In this document: positions 8,437-16,691 of the stretch, piece by piece
Layout of the letters: each line of letters opens with the position of its first letter
Position numbering within the stretch: the first letter of the stretch is position 1
Assembly (NCBI RefSeq): GCF_018642165.1
Contig: NZ_JAHHZM010000020.1
Location: 1-64,000 of the forward strand
Length of the DNA stretch: 64,000 bases
Direction: 5' to 3'
From: Echinicola shivajiensis
Lineage (GTDB): Bacteria > Bacteroidota > Bacteroidia > Cytophagales > Cyclobacteriaceae
Made by a program: the position numbers and the translations under genes
Notes under the pieces: generated by a model
What the model was told of the DNA's origin: nothing
The model's database searches: none
Seen by the model: the letters and a program-made list of their open reading frames with translations, nothing else

Positions 8437-10767
8437 ATGAAAAAATTAATTTACTCAATCGCATTTAGTTTAATGTGTGTGGCTACTGCAAATGCCCAGC
8501 ACAGTGAACAAAATCACGCGGAACGCTTCGAACAACTTGGGCCAATGCTTCGTTCTCCAAACGTTTACCGCACTGCCTCAGGAGCTCCTGGACACTTATA
8601 CTGGCAGCAGCAGGCCAATTATGATATTAAGGTAGTTCTGGATGATGACAACCAAAGCATCAAAGGATCAGAAACGGTAACTTATATCAATAATTCGCCT
8701 GACCAACTTAGCTATCTATGGATCCAACTGGACCAAAACCAAAGATCTAAGGATGCAGAAAGCCAAAAAGCTACCACCAGCAGTATTCACGAAAGGATGT
8801 CAATGCGTCAATTGGAATCCATCCTATGGCACGATCTTGACCTTGGATACAAAATCCATAGTGTCAAAGATGCCCAGGGAAACGATATTCCTGTAGCCAT
8901 CAATGAAACCATGATGAGATTGGATCTTCCGGAGCCGCTTAAAGCTGGTGAGCAATTGGAATTCACCGTGGACTGGAGCTTCAATATCCACGATAGAACC
9001 AGCTTTATTGGAGGGAGACCGGGCTATGAATACTTTGAAGAAGACGGAAACTACCTTTATACCATGGCTGAATGGTTCCCTAGAATGGCGGTTTATTCGG
9101 ATTTTGAAGGTTGGCAAAACAAACAGTTTTATGGCCGTGGAGAATTTGCCCTGACCTTCGGTGATTATAAGGTAAGCATCACCGTGCCTGCAGACCACAT
9201 GGTGGGAGCAACTGGTGTACTTCAAAACCCTGAAGAGGTTTTGAGTGAAACTGAAATGGACCGGTGGAACAAGGCCAAAACGACCTTTGATGACCCTGTT
9301 ATCATCCGTACGCAGAAAGAAGCTGAGAAGCTTGAAAAAGGAAAGGCCTCTGAAACCAAAACTTGGGTATTCGAAGCAGAAAACGTGAGGGATTTTGCAT
9401 GGACATCTTCAAGAAAATTCATTTGGGATGCCATGGCAGTAAACGTGGGTAATAAAGATGTAATGGCTATGTCTTACTATGCCAAAGAAGCTAACCCTCT
9501 TTGGGAACAATATTCCACCCGAGTAGTGGCCCATACATTGAAGTCATATTCTGCAAAAACTTTCGATTACCCATACCCTACTGCCATTTCTGTAGAAGCT
9601 TCCAATGGGATGGAATACCCAATGATCTGCTTCAACTATGGTAGACCTGATAAAGATGGCACCTATTCTGAAGCCATTAAAAACGGGATGATCTCAGTTA
9701 TCATCCATGAAGTAGGACACAACTTCTTCCCGATGATTGTCAATTCTGACGAACGTCAATGGACCTGGATGGACGAAGGCCTGAACACTTTTATGCAGTT
9801 TATGGCTGAGCAGGAGTGGGACAGAAATTACCCATCCAGAAGAGGCCCTGCCCACAAAATCGTGGATTATATGAAAGGCGAAAAGCAATATTTGGAGCCT
9901 ATCATGACCAATTCAGAGAATATTATTCAGTTTGGAGCCAACGCCTATGCTAAGCCTGCAACTGCCCTTAATATTCTTAGAGAAACGGTAATGGGCCGCG
10001 AACTATTTGACTTTGCTTTCAAAGAGTACGCAAAAAGATGGAAATTCAAACATCCAACGCCTGACGATTTCTTTAGAACTATGGAGGATGCTTCAGCAGT
10101 TGACCTAGACTGGTTCTGGAGAGGTTGGTTCTTTGGTACTGAGCCAGTCGACATTGCTATTGAAAATGTTCAATGGTACCAGCTTGACAATAGAACTCCT
10201 GCAGAAAAGAAAAAAGCTGAAGCTGCAGATCACGAGAAATATGAGAGTTATATTTCAAGAACTGTCAACGAAAAGGATATCCAAGAAACTGTATTGGAAA
10301 AAAACCCAAAAACGAGGGACTTCTATACCACTTATGATAGATTTACAGTAACTCCAAGTGATGAAAAAGCCCATAAGGATTTCGTAGCTAACTTGAGTGA
10401 AAAAGAACGAAAGTTATTTAATAGCGGCCTTAATTATTATGAGCTTACCTTCAAAAATGTAGGTGGATTGGTTATGCCACTGATTGTACAGTTTAACTAT
10501 ACTGATGGAACCTCTGAAATAGAACGAATCCCAGCCAATATCTGGAGACACAACGAAACAGTCGTCACCAAAGTATTCCCTAAAGAAAAAGAAGTGGAAT
10601 CAATCGCGCTAGACCCTTATAGAGAAACCGCTGATATTGACGAGTCTAATAACTTCTTCCCTCAGAGAAACTTACCTTCACGCTTTGAACTTTACAAAAG
10701 AGAAAGCGCACCGAGGGGAGCAGCATCTGGCAGCAACCCAATGAAAGACGCTAAGAAAAAGAAGTAA
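8437..10767 (+). CDS. M1 family zinc metallopeptidase, secreted
   Basis: 776 residues with a clear signal peptide (MKKLIYSIAFSLMCVATANA/Q). The zinc site HEVGH is at about residues 423-427, and the third ligand Glu sits in WTWMDEGLN about 19 residues later, the gluzincin M1 arrangement. The gene follows the HupE-like gene by 93 bp on the same strand. The C-terminal part after about residue 560 has no catalytic motif and ends in a Lys-rich tail (DAKKKK). M1 enzymes trim N-terminal residues from peptides; a periplasmic or surface location is implied by the leader. The usual GxMEN motif appears in altered form (ASNGMEYPM). A strong terminator follows. Confidence 0.93.
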   Translation: MKKLIYSIAFSLMCVATANAQHSEQNHAERFEQLGPMLRSPNVYRTASGAPGHLYWQQQANYDIKVVLDDDNQSIKGSETVTYINNSPDQLSYLWIQLDQNQRSKDAESQKATTSSIHERMSMRQLESILWHDLDLGYKIHSVKDAQGNDIPVAINETMMRLDLPEPLKAGEQLEFTVDWSFNIHDRTSFIGGRPGYEYFEEDGNYLYTMAEWFPRMAVYSDFEGWQNKQFYGRGEFALTFGDYKVSITVPADHMVGATGVLQNPEEVLSETEMDRWNKAKTTFDDPVIIRTQKEAEKLEKGKASETKTWVFEAENVRDFAWTSSRKFIWDAMAVNVGNKDVMAMSYYAKEANPLWEQYSTRVVAHTLKSYSAKTFDYPYPTAISVEASNGMEYPMICFNYGRPDKDGTYSEAIKNGMISVIIHEVGHNFFPMIVNSDERQWTWMDEGLNTFMQFMAEQEWDRNYPSRRGPAHKIVDYMKGEKQYLEPIMTNSENIIQFGANAYAKPATALNILRETVMGRELFDFAFKEYAKRWKFKHPTPDDFFRTMEDASAVDLDWFWRGWFFGTEPVDIAIENVQWYQLDNRTPAEKKKAEAADHEKYESYISRTVNEKDIQETVLEKNPKTRDFYTTYDRFTVTPSDEKAHKDFVANLSEKERKLFNSGLNYYELTFKNVGGLVMPLIVQFNYTDGTSEIERIPANIWRHNETVVTKVFPKEKEVESIALDPYRETADIDESNNFFPQRNLPSRFELYKRESAPRGAASGSNPMKDAKKKK

Positions 10768-10793
10768 TTTAAAGTAATTCGATCCAGAAACTA

Positions 10794-10828
10794 AAAGGGG
10801 ATGGCATTAATAAAATGCCATCCCCTTT
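10794..10828 (+). terminator. Intrinsic terminator after M1 peptidase
   Basis: A perfect 12-bp GC-rich stem (GGGGATGGCATT / AATGCCATCCCC) with a 5-nt AATAA loop, flanked by AAA/TTT, begins 27 bp after the M1 stop codon. Confidence 0.85.
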
Positions 10829-10931
10829 CTCATTATATCCTTTGTTCGTAATCAGCACCTCAAAGTGCGAATCTCCGAAAGTCTGCTTTTGCATCAAGAA
10901 TTTAGTAAATTGAAGAAAAGCATTTATAGCC

Positions 10932-11309
10932 ATGATGATATCAAGCCAAGCATTTAGCAGTTTTGCGGTAGACAATTTGGAAAAGGCCAGAACATTCTAC
11001 GATAAAATACTGGGATTAAAAGTCACTGACCATCCTATGGGAATCCTTGAAATCCATACCAAGGGCAACAATCCAATCATCATTTATCCCAAAGAGGATT
11101 TCAAAGCAGCTAGCTACACTGTACTGAACTTCCCTGTGCCTGACATCGAAGCAGCGGTAGAAGCATTAATTGTCAAGGGAATTAAATTTGAGCAATACGC
11201 GGGCAATATAATTACTGACGAAAAGGGAATTTCAAGAAGTGAAAAGGGACCGGCCATTGCCTGGTTCAAAGATCCAGCTGGTAATATTTTGTCCGTGATA
11301 GAAAGTTAA
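10932..11309 (+). CDS. VOC (glyoxalase/bleomycin-resistance fold) family protein
   Basis: 125 residues with a single VOC domain. It begins FSSFAVDNLEKARTFYDKILGL, the typical first beta-alpha unit, and ends AWFKDPAGNILSVIES, the typical metal-ligand Glu strand. Such small proteins are dimeric metal-dependent isomerases or dioxygenases, or binding proteins; the substrate cannot be read from the sequence. It stands alone between the M1 terminator and a tRNA gene. Two adjacent ATGs (10932 and 10935) are possible starts. Confidence 0.88.
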   Translation: MMISSQAFSSFAVDNLEKARTFYDKILGLKVTDHPMGILEIHTKGNNPIIIYPKEDFKAASYTVLNFPVPDIEAAVEALIVKGIKFEQYAGNIITDEKGISRSEKGPAIAWFKDPAGNILSVIES

Positions 11310-11463
11310 ACAACGATATAAAATCCCTCATAATACGTTCTCTGCTAATCAAAAAGCCGTTTGCATTATTAGCGTCTGAAACATAAACCTTTTGAAGGAT
11401 CTCGACTCATTTTTTCAATAAGGCAATTGGTTCAAATGCCAATTGAGAAACTCCTTAAAAGCA

Positions 11464-11495
11464 AAACAGCTTTATATCGTCATATAAAGCTGTTT
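11464..11495 (-). terminator. Intrinsic terminator downstream of tRNA-Arg
   Basis: A perfect 14-bp stem (AAACAGCTTTATAT and its complement) with a 4-nt loop lies 4 bp beyond the 3' end of the tRNA gene, followed on the minus strand by a short T-run. Confidence 0.8.
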
Positions 11496-11499
11496 GATG

Positions 11500-11571
11500 T
11501 AGCCTCGCTAGGAATCGAACCTAGATCTAAAGTTTAGGAAACTTCTATTCTATCCATTGAACTACGAGGCC
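11500..11571 (-). tRNA. tRNA-Arg, anticodon CCU
   Basis: On the minus strand the cloverleaf folds fully. The 7-bp acceptor stem is GGCCTCG/CGAGGCT with a G-U first pair. The D-arm is GTTC/GAAT, the anticodon stem GAAGT/ACTTT closes the loop TTCCTAA (anticodon CCT), and the T-arm is CTAGG-TTCGATT-CCTAG. The discriminator base is A, and CCA is not encoded. It reads AGG arginine codons. Confidence 0.95.
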
Positions 11572-11697
11572 ATAGGAATCTGGAATGAATTATTGGGATA
11601 ACTTATCATCAATAGATGATACAGTTAAAAAGCCCCTCTGTTTCGAGCCGCAATTTAAAACATATTTTTTCTATTCCGCAAATATTCCTAACCTAAC

Positions 11698-11729
11698 TTG
11701 TTCTTTTCAAGATAAATCCGCTATCTTTG
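11698..11729 (+). promoter_or_regulatory. Bacteroidota-type promoter of the rpsP operon
   Basis: TTG at 11698-11700, a 21-nt spacer, then TATCTTTG at 11722-11729, matching the known TTG / TAnnTTTG consensus of the Bacteroidota primary sigma factor. Transcription should begin near 11736, about 48 nt before the rpsP ATG at 11784. This also rules out an upstream in-frame ATG at 11727. Confidence 0.82.
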
Positions 11730-11783
11730 CATTCCAAATTTACGATGGACGGGATCCATCAATTAACTAAATATCAATATACT

Positions 11784-12341
11784 ATGGCAGTAAAAATCAG
11801 ATTAGCACGTAGAGGTAGAAAAAGAATGGCCATCTACGATGTAGTTGTAGCTGATGCAAGAGCTCCACGTGATGGACGCTTTATCGAAAAAATCGGATCT
11901 TATAACCCGAACACTGACCCTGCTTCTATCAACATCAACAATGAGCGCGCTCTACAGTGGTTGTTGAATGGTGCACAACCTACGGACACCGTTAAAGCTA
12001 TGCTTTCTTACAGAGGTGTATTATTGAAGAAACACCTTCAAATTGGTGTTTTGAAAGGTGCTATTTCCCAAGAAGAAGCTGATAAGAAATTTGACGCGTG
12101 GAAAGAGCAAAAAGAATCAGCTATCACAGGTAAAATGGACCAATTGGCTAAAGCAAAAGCTGATGCCCGTCAAAAAGCCCTTGATGCTGAAACAGCTAAA
12201 AACACTGCTCGTCTAGAGGCGATCAAGAAAAGAGAAGAAGAAGCTAAGGCTGCTGCCGCTGCTGAAGAAGCAGCCGCATCTGAAGAAGCTCCTGCAGAAG
12301 GAGACGCTTCTGAATCTAGCGAAGAAGAAACTCAAGGTTAA
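11784..12341 (+). CDS. rpsP: 30S ribosomal protein bS16
   Basis: 185 residues. The first 80 or so ([15 protein letters not shown]...) are bS16, a small-subunit assembly protein that binds 16S rRNA. The rest is a long Lys/Ala/Glu-rich, probably helical and disordered tail ([18 protein letters not shown]), a feature known from bS16 of Bacteroidota but absent in E. coli, where the protein is about 82 residues. The start at MAVKIRL is chosen from the family N-terminus and the promoter position. First gene of rpsP-rimM-trmD; rimM begins 14 bp after its stop. Confidence 0.97.
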   Translation: MAVKIRLARRGRKRMAIYDVVVADARAPRDGRFIEKIGSYNPNTDPASININNERALQWLLNGAQPTDTVKAMLSYRGVLLKKHLQIGVLKGAISQEEADKKFDAWKEQKESAITGKMDQLAKAKADARQKALDAETAKNTARLEAIKKREEEAKAAAAAEEAAASEEAPAEGDASESSEEETQG

Positions 12342-12355
12342 TTACACGTTTTTCC

Positions 12356-12886
12356 ATGAACAAGGAAAATTGTTTCCAAATAGGTTACATTGCTAAGGTT
12401 CATGGACTCCATGGGGAAGTAACCGCTGTTCTTGATGTGGATTACCCAGAAGAATATGAAGACATCGAACATGTCTTTCTGGATAAAAACAACAGATTGG
12501 CACCTTACTTCTTAGAACATTTTGTCTCACAACCTAACGGCAGAATATTAGCCAAATTTGAAGGTTATGATGACAAAAGTTCTGCAGAAACCTTGGTTGG
12601 CTCTGTGCTTTACCTTCCTCTCAAGGATCTGCCTAAGCTCAATGATGACCAATATTATTATCATGAGTTAGTGGATTTTGAAGTAGAGGATGAGACCCGA
12701 GGAGTAATTGGAAACGTGCAAGTTATATATGACCTTCAAACCCAGTATCTAATCGGGTTAAACTACCAAGGAAAAGAAATACTAATTCCTATTCAGGATG
12801 ATGTTATTCTCAAGGTAGATAAGGCAGCAAAAAAAGTTTTCTGCCGTTTGCCGGAAGGCTTACTTGAAATTTATTTGGAGGATTAG
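12356..12886 (+). CDS. rimM: Ribosome maturation factor RimM
   Basis: 176 residues, normal length. The N-terminal RimM beta-barrel begins CFQIGYIAKVHGLHGEV, and a PRC-barrel domain covers about residues 95-170 (YYYHELVDFEVEDE...). RimM assists 30S maturation by binding uS19 and the 16S head. It lies directly between rpsP and trmD, with 3 bp to trmD, in the classical operon order. Confidence 0.96.
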   Translation: MNKENCFQIGYIAKVHGLHGEVTAVLDVDYPEEYEDIEHVFLDKNNRLAPYFLEHFVSQPNGRILAKFEGYDDKSSAETLVGSVLYLPLKDLPKLNDDQYYYHELVDFEVEDETRGVIGNVQVIYDLQTQYLIGLNYQGKEILIPIQDDVILKVDKAAKKVFCRLPEGLLEIYLED

Positions 12887-12889
12887 TCC

Positions 12890-13579
12890 ATGCAGATCGA
12901 TATTATCACGGTGGTTCCTGGGCTTTTAGAAGGTCCTTTCTCCCATTCTATTTTAAAAAGAGCGGAAGAAAAAGGTCTCGCAAAAGTCAATGTCCACAAC
13001 TTAAGGGATTATGCCAGTGGCAAACACAAGCAGGTCGATGACTATGCTTTTGGTGGCGGTGCTGGAATGGTAATGATGGTAGAACCTGTGGCCAAGTGCA
13101 TTGAGACACTTAAAAGCCAAAGAGAATACGATGAAATTATCTACATGACCCCAGACGGTGAAACGCTTGATCAACAAATGGCTAACACCCTATCCTTGAA
13201 AGGAAATCTGATGATCCTTTGCGGTCATTACAAAGGAGTGGACGAAAGAATCAGACAAAAGTACATCACGAAAGAAATTAGTGTTGGAGATTTTGTCCTT
13301 TCCGGAGGAGAGCTAGCTGCTGCAATCGTAGCTGATGCTGTTATCCGCTTGATCCCAGGAGTACTCAATGATGAGACCTCTGCCCTTTCAGATTCATTTC
13401 AGGATGGACTGCTTGCCCCGCCGATCTATACTAGACCAGCAGAATATGATGGTATGAAAGTACCTGACATATTATTATCTGGACATAATGAAAAGATCGC
13501 TAACTGGAGGTTTGAAGAATCGGTTCGCCGCACAAAAGAAAGAAGACCCGACCTATTGGAAGGGAAGGATTTCGATTAA
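12890..13579 (+). CDS. trmD: tRNA (guanine-N1)-methyltransferase TrmD
   Basis: 229 residues. It methylates G37 of tRNAs with a G at position 36, using SAM, to prevent frameshifting. The trefoil-knot SAM site is visible as [24 protein letters not shown] and [14 protein letters not shown]. The C-terminal tRNA-binding part ends [13 protein letters not shown]. It starts 3 bp after rimM. A spacer of 96 bp with a new promoter separates it from rplS. Confidence 0.97.
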   Translation: MQIDIITVVPGLLEGPFSHSILKRAEEKGLAKVNVHNLRDYASGKHKQVDDYAFGGGAGMVMMVEPVAKCIETLKSQREYDEIIYMTPDGETLDQQMANTLSLKGNLMILCGHYKGVDERIRQKYITKEISVGDFVLSGGELAAAIVADAVIRLIPGVLNDETSALSDSFQDGLLAPPIYTRPAEYDGMKVPDILLSGHNEKIANWRFEESVRRTKERRPDLLEGKDFD

Positions 13580-13608
13580 GGCGATTAAGGTAAATAATTG
13601 ATAATTAA

Positions 13609-13638
13609 TTGAATAAAATAGATAATTGCATACCTTTG
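13609..13638 (+). promoter_or_regulatory. Bacteroidota-type promoter of rplS
   Basis: TTG at 13609-13611, a 19-nt spacer, then TACCTTTG at 13631-13638. The predicted start near 13645 leaves a leader of about 30 nt before the rplS ATG at 13676. So rplS can be expressed apart from rpsP-rimM-trmD. Confidence 0.78.
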
Positions 13639-13675
13639 CAATTCGAATTTGCGATAAGCACATAAATATAAAGAT

Positions 13676-14041
13676 ATGAGCGAACTACTTAAAATTGTAG
13701 AAGAGGAATACAAAGACGTAAGAGCTAAGTTCCCTTCTTTCAAGGCAGGAGATACGATCAACGTTCACGTTAGAATTAAAGAGGGTAACAAAGAGCGTAT
13801 CCAGCAGTTCCAAGGTACCGTAATTCAGAGAAAAAATGTAAATTCTAATGGTGAGACTTTCACTGTAAGAAAAATCTCTAGTGGTATCGGCGTTGAAAGA
13901 ATCTTCCCTATCCTAGGCCCAAGCATCGAAAAAATCGAACTATTGAGATCTGGTAAAGTAAGAAGAGCTAGACTTTACTACCTAAGAGGTCGTCAAGGAA
14001 AGGCTGCAAGAGTAAAAGAAAAAATCCACGTGAAGAAGTAA
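13676..14041 (+). CDS. rplS: 50S ribosomal protein bL19
   Basis: 121 residues, typical for bL19, which sits at the 30S-50S interface. Family hallmarks are [45 protein letters not shown] and the basic C-terminus [21 protein letters not shown]. It has its own promoter and is followed 19 bp after its stop by a strong terminator. Confidence 0.98.
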   Translation: MSELLKIVEEEYKDVRAKFPSFKAGDTINVHVRIKEGNKERIQQFQGTVIQRKNVNSNGETFTVRKISSGIGVERIFPILGPSIEKIELLRSGKVRRARLYYLRGRQGKAARVKEKIHVKK

Positions 14042-14060
14042 TTCCTCACCCGATGAATAC

Positions 14061-14091
14061 AAAAAAGGAATCCAATATGGATTCCTTTTTT
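14061..14091. terminator. Bidirectional intrinsic terminator between rplS and the RNA-ligase-like gene
   Basis: Stem GGAATCC/GGATTCC with an AATAT loop, extended by A6 on the left and T6 on the right, so it can end transcripts from both sides. The flanking genes converge on it. Confidence 0.85.
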
Positions 14092-14104
14092 GTTACCGTC
14101 CCTT

Positions 14105-14671
14105 TTATGGACCAGCGACCTTTCCTCCCAGTTCAAATTCCTTTAATACAGACCACCTGTAATCCTTCTTTTTGAGCAGCGCTATTTTGTCCACCTTCAT
14201 TTCTCCATAAAAGCCTTTCTCTTTGATCCATTTCCAACATTCATCAAAAAACCTATCCTTCAGATCACTATACACCAAGGTCATATGTGGCGTATAAGCC
14301 TTATCACTTAACTCTTCATTCAACTTCAACTCCTTCCTACAATATAGCTTAAGCTCCTCCTGCAGAACAGACAACTCAGGACCGTGGCTAACACGCGCAT
14401 ACATGATCCTTTTGCCAAATCTACCTATCCCCTTAAATGTAATTGCAAAAGGCTTGTACCTCTCAAAAAAGCTTGATAAAAGAAATTCTAATTTATCCTC
14501 CTTTCGCTCATTCCAGACAAATGGCATTTTCAAGGTTACGTGCGCCGGAGACTTAAGAGCATGCTTTGCATTATACATTTCCTTGACCTCTTCCTTAATC
14601 AGCACAGCATCTTCCTGTATTCCTTCACTTGGAACTATAGCCAAGAAATATTTTTGTATCGATTTTGCCAT
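14105..14671 (-). CDS. 2'-5' RNA ligase / 2H phosphoesterase family protein
   Basis: 188 residues with the two H-x-T motifs that define 2H phosphoesterases: HVT at residues 44-46 and HMT at 129-131, about 85 residues apart as in LigT and ThpR. These enzymes act on 2'-5' or cyclic phosphodiester bonds in RNA or nucleotides; the true substrate here is unknown. Monocistronic and convergent with rplS. No signal peptide, so cytoplasmic. Confidence 0.88.
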   Translation of the reverse strand: MAKSIQKYFLAIVPSEGIQEDAVLIKEEVKEMYNAKHALKSPAHVTLKMPFVWNERKEDKLEFLLSSFFERYKPFAITFKGIGRFGKRIMYARVSHGPELSVLQEELKLYCRKELKLNEELSDKAYTPHMTLVYSDLKDRFFDECWKWIKEKGFYGEMKVDKIALLKKKDYRWSVLKEFELGGKVAGP

Positions 14672-14847
14672 TAAAGAGCATCGTTTTTATTATTAAAAAT
14701 GGACTTTTAGTCCTAATCCATGATTAAAATCATGATACAAATTTAACATATAATACACTCATAACTTTAATTCTTACAATTATCCATAATTGCTTTCTAA
14801 GCTGAGCTCAATCTATTAAATTGTTACAAATCCGTTAATCTTTAATC

Positions 14848-15762
14848 ATGGAAAAACGAAATACCGCTTTAATAGGCTTGGATCTTACCCAGATGGACCA
14901 AGTTATTCTTGAAAACACCAACAAAGTCATTCAACTTTTAAATCTGGAAAAAATTTATTTTATGCATATAGCGGAAGACCTGGCTCTTCCTGAGGATATT
15001 GCGAGTACTTATCCCAACTTATTGGCACCAATTGATGAAAGCATAGAAAAAGAAATCCTCAATAAAGTAAAATCCCTAAATCTACCAAAAGAAGTAAAAA
15101 TAGAAGTTACGGCAGAGGAAGGCCATCCTATGGAAAAACTGCTGAGATGGTCCAAAATCAAAAATATTGATTATATCATCATGGGCCGTAAAAAGGAACT
15201 CAAAGGTAGTGGTGCGCTACCAAAAAGGATTGCTCAAAAAGCCCCTAATTCCGTCCTCTTTCTTACCGAGGGCATGAAAGATATTGAATTCAAAAAATTC
15301 ATTGTGCCCATTGATTTTTCTAAGCACACGGAAGTAGTGCTTGAAAGGGTAGAAAAATTCATCAAGTCAAATACTGACGCCGAAATCCAGTATTTACATG
15401 TGTATGAAGTACCTATCGGCTACCATAAGACAGGAAAATCCTATGAGGAATTTGCTGAAATAATGCTGAAAAATGCCCAAAAAGAATTTAACACTATGGT
15501 GGCAAGGCATAAGATAGAAAAGCATCCTTGTGATTTCATCTTAAAAGGAAACCAATCCAGTGCAGATCATATCTTGGATGCAGCGGAAAGACATGGTGCG
15601 GATATGGTTGTCATTGGAAGCAGGGGAAGAAGTAATTCTGCAGCCATTTTACTGGGTAGTGTGACAGAAAAACTCGTTCATATCAACTATAAAATACCTA
15701 TGCTTGTGATCAAGAAAAAAGGTGAAAACATGAGCTTTCTTGAAGCCCTGCTTAATATCTAA
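14848..15762 (+). CDS. Tandem-domain universal stress protein
   Basis: 304 residues made of two Usp domains (about 1-145 and 150-292). The first begins NTALIGLDLTQ and the second KKFIVPIDFS. The second domain has the ATP-binding signature GSRGRSNSAAILLGSVTEKL (G-x2-G-x9-G-S/T class). The first has GRKKELKGSGALPKRIA, a looser version. Such proteins bind ATP or sense stress in the cytoplasm. Its stop codon overlaps the stop of the convergent methyltransferase gene by 4 bp. Confidence 0.9.
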   Translation: MEKRNTALIGLDLTQMDQVILENTNKVIQLLNLEKIYFMHIAEDLALPEDIASTYPNLLAPIDESIEKEILNKVKSLNLPKEVKIEVTAEEGHPMEKLLRWSKIKNIDYIIMGRKKELKGSGALPKRIAQKAPNSVLFLTEGMKDIEFKKFIVPIDFSKHTEVVLERVEKFIKSNTDAEIQYLHVYEVPIGYHKTGKSYEEFAEIMLKNAQKEFNTMVARHKIEKHPCDFILKGNQSSADHILDAAERHGADMVVIGSRGRSNSAAILLGSVTEKLVHINYKIPMLVIKKKGENMSFLEALLNI

Positions 15763-16691
15763 GCCTTTACAAAATAAAAACAGGCCTGATCTCCTTGTCC
15801 CTCTCTATTTAAATTGAGGGACATTTTTTTATATTCTTCCAATTCTTCTTTTGAAAAGAAAGAATCCAATTTAGCCCGATGGCGTGGAATTCCCTTTTTA
15901 TTCAATTCACTGCCCCAAAATTGAAAAGGAGTACTATCATATACCGTTTTTCCCAAAGTGAAACCAACACTCTCTCCAAGTTTTTTCATGGACGTTTCGC
16001 TATGAAGATATAAATGCCTAGGTGCGTCCAATTGGACCCAGTCAGCGCCATATTTTCGCCAAGCTTCTTTGTCGGCAAGAGGGATCCTTACGAGCAATTT
16101 ACCTCCCTGATTCAGCAGATCAAAAGCTTTTCCAAGCACCTCTTTGGGATTTTCCATATGCTCAAAAGAATGATGCATCATAAGACAATCAAACTTTTCC
16201 TCAATCTCAAATATTGATTTTTTCAATAATGTTAGGGTACTATTAACCCTCTTGCTACTCGATATAAATGGGTCAATTCCTACTAAAGAAGTATATCCGG
16301 ACACAGACCATTCATATAACAGTTGTCCATTACCACAACCAATATCTCCAATTTTACTATTAAAAGGAAGATCAAGTTCTTCAAGCCAATCTCCATAATG
16401 GTAATGTTTAAGAAAGTTTAGTTTTGTCCATTTAAACAATGATCCCCTAATGATCTTAACAATCTTCTTAATGCTATTCGAATAGTTAATTTCACCAAGA
16501 GAATAATACTCGTTTGGATAATATTTACCTAAATCTTCTGGAACCTTGACAATCTGAATTGTTTTGCAGCTACCACATTCGACATAATCAAAAACTTCCT
16601 GAAAGCCAAACATCATCTCCCTTACAGGGAATATCGAATTTCCATTATCGTTACCACAAAGTCTACAAGAAGGCGGTTTAATTTCGGCCAT
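15759..16691 (-). CDS. Class I SAM-dependent methyltransferase with N-terminal zinc ribbon
   Basis: 310 residues. Cys9-x2-Cys12 and Cys39-x2-Cys42 form a putative zinc ribbon. SAM motif I is GDIGCGNGQ at about 115-123. Later MHHSFEHMENPKEV gives the post-motif typical of Methyltransf_23-type enzymes. Such zinc-ribbon methyltransferases are common in polysaccharide loci, where some act on nucleotide sugars. It starts directly after the stop of the priming transferase (no gap), so both are cotranscribed and the target is likely a glycan precursor (inference). Confidence 0.87.
   Translation of the reverse strand: MAEIKPPSCRLCGNDNGNSIFPVREMMFGFQEVFDYVECGSCKTIQIVKVPEDLGKYYPNEYYSLGEINYSNSIKKIVKIIRGSLFKWTKLNFLKHYHYGDWLEELDLPFNSKIGDIGCGNGQLLYEWSVSGYTSLVGIDPFISSSKRVNSTLTLLKKSIFEIEEKFDCLMMHHSFEHMENPKEVLGKAFDLLNQGGKLLVRIPLADKEAWRKYGADWVQLDAPRHLYLHSETSMKKLGESVGFTLGKTVYDSTPFQFWGSELNKKGIPRHRAKLDSFFSKEELEEYKKMSLNLNREGQGDQACFYFVKA

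Noticed and set aside
10769-10975. Minus-strand ORF of 68 residues between M1 peptidase and VOC gene
   Set aside because: It runs through the M1 terminator hairpin and into the start of the VOC gene, and has no family signal.
11585-11783. ORFs before rpsP, including an in-frame upstream extension of rpsP from 11727
   Set aside because: The rpsP promoter lies at 11698-11729, and the bS16 family begins at MAVKIRL (11784).
14403-14696. Plus-strand ORF of 97 residues
   Set aside because: It is antisense to the clear 2H phosphoesterase gene and has no recognisable domain.
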